Part shown: piece after piece, positions 24,530 to 36,300 of the stretch | Layout of the letters: each line of letters starts with the position of its first letter | Numbering within the stretch: position 1 is the stretch's first letter | NCBI GenBank assembly: GCA_964036295.1 | Contig: OZ038466.1 | Location: forward strand, 17,186,597-17,250,596 | From: Plumapathes pennacea | Lineage: Eukaryota > Cnidaria > Anthozoa > Antipatharia > Myriopathidae | Direction of reading: 5' to 3' | DNA length: 64,000 nt | Translations under genes and position numbers: made by a program | The notes under the pieces: generated by a model | The model's input: only the letters and a program-made list of their open reading frames with translations | What the model was told of the DNA's origin: nothing | Databases searched by the model: none

Positions 24530-25285
24530 GGACGTAATTTAGGACTTAGAAGTCCGTCAGACGTAAATTAGAGCATGAAGTCCGTCGGACGTAATTTGGG
24601 ACTTAGAAGTCCGTCGGACGTAAATTAGGACTTAGAAGTCCGTCAGACATAAATTATAACATGAAGTCCGTCGGACGTAATTTGAGACTTAGAAGTCCGT
24701 CGGACGTAAATTAGGACTTAGAAGTCCGTCGGACGTAATTTAGGACTTAGGAGTCCGTCGGACGTAAATTAGAGCATGAAGTCCGTCGGACGTAATTTGA
24801 GACTTAGAAGTCCGTCGGACGTAAATTAGGACTTAGAAGTCCGTCAGACGTAAATTAGAGCATGAAGTCCGTCGGACGTAATTTGAGACTTAGAAGTCCG
24901 TCGGACGTAAATTAGGACTTAGAAGTCCGTCAGACGTAAATTAGAGCATGAAGTCCGTCGGACATAATTTGAGACTTGGAGGTCCGTTGGACGTACTTTA
25001 GGACTTAGAAGTCCGTCAGACGTAAATTAGAGGATGAAGTCCATCGGGCGTAAGCAAGAACATGAAGTCCGTCGGACGTAATCTGGAACCTACAAGTCCG
25101 TCCGACGTAGTTTAGGACCAGTCCGTTGGACGTTATTTTGGATTTAGAAGTCCATCCGACGTAGTGCTGTACTTGGAAGTAAACCGGACGTATTTTGGTA
25201 ACTAAGTACGTCCGATGGAATTTGGAATTTAGAAGTGCGTTAGAGTAGTTTGGGGCTCAGTAGTCCGCCAGACCTAATGTGGACA
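24530..25285 (+). repeat. CpG-rich satellite, about 29-bp unit, about two dozen copies
   Basis: Unit reads approximately ACTTAGAAGTCCGTCGGACG followed by TAAATTAGG. The core GTCCG-T-CGGAC is palindromic. Between 24540 and 25010 three unit variants alternate in a regular order (a GCATGAAG variant, an ACTTAGAAG variant with CGGACG, one with CAGACG), giving a higher-order repeat of about 86 bp. Units decay toward the right end. Not a CRISPR array: there are no unique spacers, and the genome is animal. Confidence 0.92.
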
Positions 25286-25754
25286 ATTTGATGGTCCTTT
25301 TTGAAGCCCATTAATGGGCTATGGCAAAGCACATGGAGAAAAGCAGTCAATCTGGCTTAATATTCTAGCGAAAGTCTGTGGTGCGTAGACTGCGGGTTCA
25401 TACCGTCAAGAACAAGCCTTCAGTCGAAACTTAACATTAAATAGTATTCATCAACAAAATGCAGGTATTTGACGTAGGATTTTAGCAAAACTTTGATCTG
25501 AATTTTGAATTGGAAATAAACTGCTGTATTTAAACTGTTGTTGTGCTTGATATTTTTGTTGTCTCCAAAACAGATTTTTTTTATAGCTTGCAGCATTTTT
25601 AAATCACAGATTTTACATGTAAACAGGTCATAAACTTTTAACAATGCTTAAAATATCTGTTTTTGACGGACTGTTTTATCCAATATCTTGAAAAGAAGTC
25701 GATATTGACGGAATAGCCTACTTTGGAAAAACTGAAAATAGTTTGGAACGCCTT
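25286..25754. other. Intergenic, nothing recognised
   Basis: A/T-rich sequence between the satellite and the segmental-duplication block. No gene or element was identified. Confidence 0.5.
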
Positions 25755-26510
25755 AAAGGGCATTTCGATCGGAATCCCACATTGGCCGTCGGATTCCCAT
25801 CGGAACCAATGAAAGCAAAGATAGTTCATTATTTAACGGAAGGCTTCGTCGGAGCACGACAAATGAAGGAAGATTGACTCGACAAAAGCCATACATTCTA
25901 ATCGTTGTATGGACGAAGGCAATTAAGTTCACGATGAATTTCTTCAAACTTGCCACCGTTGTAAAATCGTGTACAATATTTTTTAATAACAAACATGGAT
26001 GTAGCAGTGTGGATGTATAACAAACATACTTGTATTAAAATGTGTTTCTTAAAGTCCCGTTGTCATAAAGGTGTGGATGTCTTGGATAACGCGTTGAGAC
26101 TTTTATACAGAACATTTCACGAACGCGCACCCACACGGATGAGGTTTCATATATTTTATGGTAGTGTTACGGGGCAAATTTAGGGGAACTCGCTTCTGGA
26201 CTTGTTGACTTCTTTATTCGACGTGAATCGCGGCTGAAGCAGCTCTTACACTGCCAGAGCTCTCGGGCTCCAAGTTACAACCCTAACTGAACTCTACACT
26301 GCAAGCTAACGATTATATATGCTCAGGGAGCACGTACAGCGGTTAAAAACTTCCTTTAGCGTAAACAACTTAATTAGATAGCGAAACCACTATGAGATCA
26401 GAACGGAAAAAGGGGGGAAAGAATTTCCGCGGCATAGATGACTGCAAAAGCCCCAGAAGGTACCTGTGCATCACGATGCTGTGCAAAGACTTGGCAGCTT
26501 GCACAAAACC
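25755..26510. repeat. Segmental-duplication block (paralogous to 6691-7470)
   Basis: Second copy of the conserved 3'-flank block. It places the end of the A/B duplication about 2.2 kb downstream of each stop codon. Confidence 0.75.
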
Positions 26511-27110
26511 TGCAAGTAAAGCGGGCCGACAGGCACGTTTGCACAGAACCTGGCGTTATGCCTTTCCTGTGGTTTGTGTTGCCACACGTAAATGCTGCGC
26601 TGACCTCTAAAGAGCTATTGTAATCTTAATTTAGGAGGTCAAGTTTGAGCTCTTCCGTTTGCAAATACAAGTGCGTTCCAGTATATAGCCGAAATATTAT
26701 TCTTTATAATAAATTTCCAAATCTTCCACTAATCGAATTGGTCCAGTAGGGTCAGGTGGGGACCCGACTGAGCGAAGGTGATTGGACGGTTGCTGGGGGA
26801 ACCGCCCCAAATCCAGCGAGCCGAGGGATTATTTTCCTCGTAATTTGAGGTGTATCAGGGGTCGTGGTGACGTCAAAAGAAGACACTAGAACATTGTGGT
26901 GACTAGTTGTACAACGCAAGGAATTGTGGTCAATTCTGGTTGTCGATCGAGCGCAAGGCATTGTGGTCTAATTGGGCAGCCAAAGTGGACCGAGATTGCT
27001 TCCGCATTTGTACAGTATTGTATCTGCTGTCCGCTCGCTTCGCGTGCTGCGCAGCAATTATCTTCATACAATGACCCTGGTCGTTTGAGTGCAGTGGGAG
27101 GTCACACAAC
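26511..27110 (+). other. 5' flank of the reductase-like gene
   Basis: No TATA box at a convincing distance. A short internal repeat, GCAAGGAATTGTGGTC (26917) and GCAAGGCATTGTGGTC (26952), lies within 200 bases of the start codon. It could be a duplicated factor-binding site, but this is untested. Confidence 0.4.
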
Positions 27111-30100
27111 ATGGCATCGGTGAGTTTTGTCTGCACGTATTACTGAACGTGCGAGGATCTATACATGTGTATTACCGATACTGCTCGCAATTTTAACAAA
27201 ATTGTACGTGGTTGTTTGGGTGCGCTTAATGTTCTTTGTGTAGTTTAGCTCCACCTGAATGCGTTCCCCAGCGCCGAGCGAGTGTTATACTCCACACTAT
27301 TCAACACTGTGAGACTTTCCAAAGTGCTATGGGGTTTGTAGCCAGTATGTTTTCATCAAAGGTTAACGTTCCATGTCAGTACACACACGAGGTCTAGGTC
27401 TGACTTTAGTCAGATGTCCTCCAAGTCTGACTTGGGTGGATTTTGTTTACCAGAGCGTTTCACACGGCTTGCTGGGCTAATGACTTAGATTGACTTACAT
27501 GTGGTTACATTCTGGTTCGCGAGCCTGGGCACGAGGAAGCCATGAGTACATGCACGGCGTGTATTGTTCGCGGCGTGTGTCACAATCGAGTCACAAGACA
27601 GCGTTTGTGATAACCTACTATAAGGCTATATTTCTGAACTGTACTTTGCTGAGCTATTTTTGTCTTTTCAATAAGAGCAGTCGAATGAGAGGGTTCCCCG
27701 AATGCTGCTCGTAGTCATATAGAGATGTGGAGGGGATTTGTCCGGAATTGGATATGTGTGTCCGGTTTTCATAACAGCTGTTGAGAATCTGATAAAAAAA
27801 TTCGCTTCAGAAAGACTTAAAAAAGAGCAAAGGGTGACGCCGAAGTTGTAATCGTCAGCCGTACTATCTCATAACAAATCACAGACAAAAAGCTTAGCTT
27901 GAGATGCATGACACACGAGAGACAAAAATTTATCTCCATAGCGTCGTGGAATGCAGTCGAAGTGTTTCGTATGCGCCTTGTATTATGTAAATTTTGCCTT
28001 TGGGCGCATTGGAGGGTATGAATTGTTTCATTTTTTCAGCGATTGCGAACCGATTGCAGAGAGCTGTTGGGCATTGAAAATACATGTAGCAATACACAGA
28101 AGAAAACAGGGACGGAAAACTTAAGAATTAAGTTATGATTTTGAAATTAATATTTCTTCTTTTCGATTTTAGGTTGGAAATGTCGTAGTAATCCTAGCTT
28201 TACTCAGCACATGCGCTGGCTATACTTCCCACGTGCCGAGCTCTGTGTGTGAAAGGTTCACTCCGAGTCATCGCCATGCGGTATCTAGAGTGAAAGCGCG
28301 CAGTCAGCCTCTCATCACCAGCCCCTACAGGATTGTCCTGACCAACACAACCCCTGGAGCCACGATGACTGTACAGATCTTAGGCTCACGTACTTTCAAG
28401 GGATTTATCATCCAGGCGAGGGCAGAAGGAAGCCTTCGACCCGTGGGTACTTTTGAGGGAAAGTTGGAAGACCACACACAACATCTCTGGTGCTCAGGGG
28501 GCGAAGCAAAGGTTGGTTGTTCCATACGCAACCATTCAAACGAAAGTTGTTGTGGTCGTCACAAAATATATATCAATACATAGAGTCAACTCTCTCTAAG
28601 GCGGACAGCCTCGGGACTAGATTTAGTGTCAATTGAAAATCTGAAAGGAACAAACCTGCATGCTGTGCCCGCCTTAGAGAGGTGTCCACTTGTGTCCTCT
28701 TAGAGACAGTTGCATGACTGTATCACAAAATAAATCTTCTGACCAAGGGGTTATATTCCATTATTTGAAATAGCCGATCTTAAAAAGTTTCACACACAAA
28801 AACACGGCTCTTTCAATTGCATTGTACAGCTGATACAGTGCAACCTCCTTGAGCGACCCCGACCACCTTAAAGCTTCCTGAGCAAGCACTAACTTCCTTG
28901 CAAAAACCGTATCGGACAAAGCACTAACAATTATGTAATGTAACATGCAACAGAACAAAAGGTTGATATTTTAAAGCTCAAACTCTTATTCACTCAGCAG
29001 TTAAAACTGCATTATTTGACACGGGTTATGGCTCAAAGCTGGATAATACTAATAGGCCTCCCATGGTGAGAAATTCCCGCAAGCAACCATTTAAAGCGAA
29101 CGGTGGTCGCTTACGGGAGGTTCCACTGTATATTTACTTTTGAAGTTGTAAAACTGCCGTAGAGGTGCCTGTTCGTTTCCTTTGGAGCAAATTTGAAATA
29201 CTCAGTGACATTTTACAGTAAGAGACTATATGGAACTTCAAACTCTATTTTTTAGTTTCAGTAATCCCAGCGATTCGAGTTGTTTGCAGACGATCTTACA
29301 GCACAGCCGTGCTATCACATGTTAAAAGTTCGAACGGTCGAAACTTTTGTTATTGATCATGTCTAACGTATCACACTCTGTCATGACATCGAAAGAGGAG
29401 ACTTTTTATTATCCGGTTTATCTTGTTTAGTGAGAACGACTTTCATTCCAGTGCTCTCTGTTTATTGGACGGTGTGAGTACTCCGCGCGCGTACTGGTGT
29501 CGACTGGACCGTATGTTATATTTACAGAACTCTGTCTGTCATAACCACACCAAAGGGGTCACGTTTGACCAGCTTAACTTCACTTGGAAAGCCCCGGATG
29601 TTAGTGTTGGGAATATCACCTTCTGGTAAGTCTCAGACTATTCCGAGGTCGACGTTACGTAATGATGACATGGAATTCTATGCCACGGCATAGAGCACAT
29701 GGAATAGAACAAAATGGAATACTTGATATTAATGTTGAATGAAATTGAAAGAACTATTATAGAAAGGAAACAGATAGCAAAGAGGAAGAGGAACATGTTA
29801 AAGACGTATGTGATTGAATCGAATAGACAACTGTGTGAAGTTTGCTTGTGATCTCAGGGCGACTATCGTGGACAACTTCACCATTTTCTGGTCGCACCTC
29901 AGCTCCAGGACCCTGGCCGGCTCCCCAGCTGCAAACGCGACCGCTCCTCGCCTGGAACCGAGTTTTAAGGTAGATCTACGACCTAATACGACAGATAAAA
30001 ATGGAAAAGGAATTATACTTCCACATGTTAAAGACACTTTTAGTGTCCGTGGGATTTGATCCTTAAACAGCTGCAGCAAGACACTCCATCAGCTAGATCT

Positions 30101-33100
30101 AATCTGTACGAAATACTATACGATTATTACAGTGCTTCAGCCGAATATAAGTTTGTTTATTTTGCTTCTCCTTTTGCATAGATTACGAAGCAAGGATGTG
30201 GCACAGACAAGTCCTGCTATTCCGAACCGTCATCTTGTTCCAGCAGTGAAACCTGCGAGTTTCTTGTCACATACAAAACCCAGGGAGACAATGTGACTTT
30301 TGAAATGAGTGGTACCCATGGCTACGTGGCTGTCGGATTCAACTATAAGCAGGAAATGGTAGTGTACAGTGTACTGGGTCAAGTTGTTATTTCTTCTGTC
30401 TACTCGACTGTCTTGCTGTCTATATGTCTAATTGTATGACTATTTTCTATATGTCACGATGTCTGCATGTATGACTGCATGTTTGTCTAAGGTCCTGCTA
30501 CACAAGGCAATCTTTCTTAATTGTAACTTGTAGCGTAATTTGTAGCGCACAGCCATATTGCGAGACACACATTGTGACACCTCTCTACAACTTGTCTCTC
30601 AACGAATATATTGCAACTTCCCAACCGTGTTAAGTCCGCCACAGCTTGCAACATCTGTATCCTTGGAGACTGTGTGTCACATGACCCACAATTCACCACG
30701 TGATTGAAATTCACCACTTCAGGCTTTTTGAGCCAGGAACTTATGCCATACAAATCTTCGTATTTTTTCTAAAATTTCGAGCGCTGTCAAAATCGATGTA
30801 TATATGAGACGGACCTGAACTTTTGAATTTTCTACATATTTTTTGATACTTTTTCCATTTCTGGCATCAAAAGGTCTGAGGGGATAAATTTCTAGTCACG
30901 TAGCGATATATGGTTCATGTGACTAGATCATGCAAAGGGCCTATTTTCTCTCTTTCTAACTGTATACCTAATTGTCTGAATTTTCTATGTCTATATGATA
31001 TGACCTTCTGGATTTTCTATGGACTTCTTTTGTCAGGATGCAACGGATACCATTTCGTGCTCGACATCGTCAAACCAGGTTGTCGAAGTGAGGCATTATA
31101 ATCTGGACTATCATCAGCCAATTCGTTCTGAGCTGGTAAGGGAATAGATAACAGCTTATACATATGTAAGAAAGCTGTGTATAAATATGGTTACTTACTC
31201 ACGCTCTCTCTCTATCTCTCTCGCCTTCTGTTCTCTCCTTTTCACCGCCTGTTTTTGACCTGTCACAGCGAGGTTCATCTGACATCATTCAACACGCAGG
31301 AGCCTACGATAACGGAACCATACTATGCAGGTGAACAATGTGAATACATCATTCTCTCAGTCATGATAACACGGGGCAGTTAGAGATAGGGTACAAGGAT
31401 CAATGTTTTACTTTAGACTGTAATCTATTCTCTCTTCTTAGATTCTCGCGCAAAATAACACCTCGAAGCCCGAATATGAGAGACCTAACCAGGGAGTGGT
31501 TTTTCATCTTCGCTTGGGGACGTGTTTGTAAGTGTTTGGTGTGTTTGTGTCAGTTCCAGTTTCGTATTCTCGTTTTGCGTTTTCTGCAAAACCTTTTTGT
31601 CTTAATGCGAAGTTGTTGGTCCACTTGTTTCGACTATTTTAGTAGCACGGTTGTCAGGCTTGTCAAAGAATGGTCAAGTTGACCCGATTTGTATTTTAAT
31701 TAATTAATTAATTAATTAATTTTGATTTTCGAGCCCAATGAATAAACGGCGTGAGATATACAAAGACACTGGCACTAGAAGCCGGCAATGTTTATTGTTA
31801 GCGCAACGTTCACCGGTGGTAAGACAGAGTTTACTAAAACCCAGTGACATACTCCCTGCCCTCCATTTTTTTCGACAGTCTGCTTCTTTCTGACAGTCCC
31901 GTCTGTCTGTCTATTTCGGACCTTTCTCTGTCTCAATTTCGGCCTTTCTTTGTCGATCTGCCAATTCATCTCTTCAGATACCTTAGGAGGGTTGCGGAAT
32001 CACCGCGAGGGCGCGTCTTTCACTCCTAAACCCGTCAACATTTTTGAACCTACTCTTTTGGAGAACGGTCGTGATACATCAACCCAATCCCCGGGCCTCA
32101 AGATCACGAAAGAGAAGTGTGGCAAAACAAAAGGGTGTACTTCTGAGCCCGCAGACTGCATGTCCAGTGATGACTGCAACTACCTGATGACGTATGAACC
32201 GAAGGGTGATGAGGTCATCTTTGAGCTGAGTAGCAAAACAGCCTGGGCGTCAATTGGCTTCAATGTCGAAAAAAAGATGGTAAGTATTGAATTATTTCAC
32301 TTTCAAAAGCAGTAGTGAGCTAGGAGTTCTCCGGCTCTGTGAGTGCATTCTCATAGCAGTATGAGACGTTGAGTTTTAGTAGCACCTTCATGGTGTTTTA
32401 AGAATTGTTAGGTATAAATCTTATATAGAACTGTTACTTGACAGAGACTGAAAAGTTTATTGAACATCCTCCCTCCCTCTGGCCCTCTCTGCGCGAAAAG
32501 ACACTATTCCAACAGAGATCTGCTTGGTTTACAATCTCCATTCACCGTAGAAATCTTTACTTTCTCTCTTATTTCAGGACGGAACCGACGCTCTCATCTG
32601 CGTGCATAGTCCCAGCGTAGATCGCGTCACTTTGGGACGTTATGCAATAAAAGGATACGATTCCCCCAAGAAAACGACACCGGTATGAGACCTTGGATTC
32701 ACAACTGGGCACGAGTTCAGTAAAAAACTATACGCCACAGCTGACCCATAAGTTGCATAAAAATAAGCCGTAGATGTAACGTATACTCAACTGCCGCGCG
32801 ATTTGATTTGCTAACAATCGAGGGGCGCTGAACAGTTTTCTTGGTACTGAAACTAATCGACTCTTTTGGGCCAGGCAAGTGATGAGTTGTATCAGTTGTG
32901 CAAAGTTTTTGCGACTCCAGTATTTATGGATATAGGTTTCTAAAGTTCCTTGTTCTACTATTTTCGCTTCATTATTCCACTATTCTAGTTATTTTATCTT
33001 ATATTTTTAGGATCCGGTGGAGCTTTCGTTTATCTCTGGCGCATACAAGGATGGCTCTCTGCAATGCAGGCGAGTAAAAGCAACGGTGTAGAGAACATTA

Positions 33101-33266
33101 TCATTTTTATCGAGTGTCGATGTAATAAATTCCGTCTTATTTTTAGGAGTTTTTAATCCTTGTTCTTTCAGATTTTCAAGAAAAAAGAAATCGTCGCTCA
33201 TGATTGATTTGGAGCGCGAGGTTTTTGTTATCTTTGCTCGTGGAGCAGTTACGGGTAAGCAGATTG

Positions 33267-33332
<66 letters not shown>

Positions 33333-36300
33333 ATACAAAGGTGGTAAATACAAAGTTTGACTGAGCTAGAGTTAACAGGATAATTCATACAGGCGTCCGT
33401 AAGTAGAGCTGTCCGCTTACCAGAGTGTCCGCCAGAGAGACCTTCGACTGGTACAGTAGTGCCTGCGTGTTTTGAGGGCAAAGGCTTCAAGCTGTTTTAC
33501 CGCTACCTAAGTCCACCAAGCATTGACAACTTTTGTTAATAACTCGTAAATACAGTCGAGTGGATACCCTCGTAAGCGGACAGCTCTACGGACGCCTGTA
33601 CGAAAGTCCGTTTAAATTCTAGCTCAGTGAAACTCTGTATTTACACATTCTTGTAAGCGGAAAGGTCCAGTTGCAGACGCTTTTTATACTTCCCAAGGTG
33701 TTCGCTTACGGAAGATTTAACTGTAGATTGATTGGCAACAGTCTCAGACAATATGTGTTGACACATGTTTTAAATCATATTATATTTGGACAAAATGACC
33801 ATTCTGATATGCAAGAAACTGTTCTACCCTCCTTGTTTCAAATGCTGTTTCGAGAGTTAGGCGAGGGTTAAACGCCGTACTTCAGATTAGTCGAACTCGA
33901 TGCAAATGAGCAAAATCCATTGTTTGGGCTACTAATTTGCATTGAGTTCTCCTCATGTGAAGTACGGCGTTTGACCCGGGGCTAAGGAGGAATATTTCGG
34001 CAATATTTAATGCAAATTGAGCTCAAAAATCATCTGGAGTTATCAAAACTGCAAGGCGGGAAGAGTGTGCCAACAACTTTGTCTAAGCCCACAACACAAC
34101 ATAACTAGGATAATCTGTATTTGTGTTTGTGTTTTTTGGTTTTGTGCAATGAATCATTGTCTGTAGTGTACTTGCCAACTCAATGCACCTTATTTGCTTC
34201 TTATAGATGAAGGCTCGATAATAAAACACACGCACAAATCTATCACTTTGGCCAAAGTGGACTTGAGCAAAGTGGAGGCTCTGGAAACCTCTGACTCTAA
34301 GAACATTGTCTTACTGCGGGCTCATGGTATGCTGTTGACATTCCGTTTTAGCATCTGAATTGTTGTTTGAGTGTCAATAAATAATATCCTTCTCTGTATA
34401 CTTTTCTAACTATTAACTGTTAACTATTTGTCATGTTTTCAGCAATTCTTATGGTGATTGCCTGGCTTGGCTTCGCTACAGTCGGCATGTTCATGGCTCG
34501 TTATATGCGCGTGGTCTGGGGAGATCTTTTCGGTTTAAAAGCATGGTTTCAAGTGCGTAAGCATGACAACTATTTCTTGTATAGCTAAACAATTAAGTAC
34601 TGGTGAACTCACGAAAAATCTGCGGCAAAGATCGTGCCATATTGCGGCATGAGAACAAAATGTTCTTAGTGTTTTTAATTACGTATATATTTCCAGATCC
34701 ACAGAGCTTTGATGTTCTTGACGTTAATTTTTACCATTGTCGCCTTCATTCTGGTCTTCGTTCACGTTGGAAAATGGTCAGAGGTAAGCCTGGGGCCAAC
34801 TGAAAAGTATACAGTATGTGGGCGACAATACTTGTAACTTGCGTGTTGTCGGCTGCTAAAATAAAATAGAATCACACCTTTTTGATTTAAGTGCAGTGGC
34901 CTAGTGGTTAGAACACCAGTTTCTTAACCAATATGACTCACCACTGGGGGTCTGGTGATAAGAGCTTTATTTACCCTCCTACCTTGGGTGGGGCGTTTGG
35001 TCTCTCAAACATCATTAACCTAATATAAGGAGCTCGTACATTCTTGAGAAAAATAGGCGGATATTTTTTTTGTGCTCGCTCTACCCTTCGAGTTGAAATC
35101 AACATAATAAACCAATGTGAGTTCGACAAGAAGAAATAATTTTTATTTGTTCTTTGTGCTTTGGTTTTAGGGTGCAAAAGTGCATGCTGCCTTTGGTCTG
35201 GTAGTCACATTGTGTGCTTGTCTTCAGCCCATTGGTGCATTTTTCAGACCAAATCCTGGACATGAAAAGTAACTTGAAATATTTCACGTCATGATGTTGA
35301 TTACTCACCCCTCCCTCCTCGGGCTAACTGTCTAGTCTAGCCTCTGGTTATTACAGTTAGTTTGCATTGATACGTAAGTTGTTTGTCCTTGTCATACAGC
35401 AAAAGCAACAGGAAAGGTATCAACAGCAACAGTTGCAAGCCATCCAATCCATGTTAAGCCAACAGCAACAGCAGTCTCAGCTCCTGTTGACTCTGCTTGA
35501 GAAATTTGCTCCAAAACAAAATTGACTGTTTCATATTCCTGTATTTAGGAATTAATTTGTACTTTTACTTTTGCACTTTTGTGCCGGTGTGTTTGCACCT
35601 TGGCATAGTGGACACACAGGGGCAGATCCAGACCGGTTTGCATCGGCTTACAGAAAACGGTCAAATTCTTGAAATCTAGTTGTCATCCTCCAGAAATGGC
35701 AGGAAACGGCGCTTTAGAGAGCCAAATATCAAACTTATTCCAGGAGAGCAAGCTCCGGGATCCCCCTAGAAGCTAGCGCTCACACATTTTGAAATCGGTC
35801 AGATTTTTCCGGATCCTCCCCTGACATACGTTCTTAGAATAATTCGACTTAACAGTAAAGGCACCGTGCGTTCAATCTCATGTTTACATTTTTGTTCATG
35901 TTTACGTTTCCTGTTTGTTTGTCGTTTTTTAGTCGTTTGATCTTCAACTGGCTTCATCGCAGTGTCGGTCTGTTCTCTTTGGTCCTGGCGGGTACGTTAT
36001 TTTTCTCTTGTGTAGATGACCACAACTACAGATAGCGTGGTGTAATTTTTCCCCCAAAAAATCACTTTTGCTATCTAACATGTTTAAATTTCACTCTTAT
36101 AAATAAAATTATATGACGTGGCATGACAAAATAGTTTGCACACCGTGTGTATTGTTTTAAATGGTCTTGTTTTGGAATTAATTATCTACAACTAATTGGA
36201 GCGTCCTCTCATCGTTCTCGCTTTTTCAGTGGTGAACATTTTCCTGGGCATTCGTCTCCCTCACCTGGACATCCAAGAGACTGGAATCTACCCCATTGTC

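Larger units (their letters stand above)
33255..34206 (+). other. Intron 12 of the reductase-like gene, microsatellite and foldback
   Basis: Holds the (TAAA)n microsatellite (33268-33335) and the inverted repeat 33336-33650. Remaining sequence is unremarkable. Confidence 0.55.

Noticed and set aside
24530..25285. CRISPR-like appearance of the short regular repeats
   Set aside because: Units abut without unique spacers and the genome is an animal's.
34885..34960. Possible tRNA gene
   Set aside because: Only an A box; no B box, anticodon arm or cloverleaf pairing.
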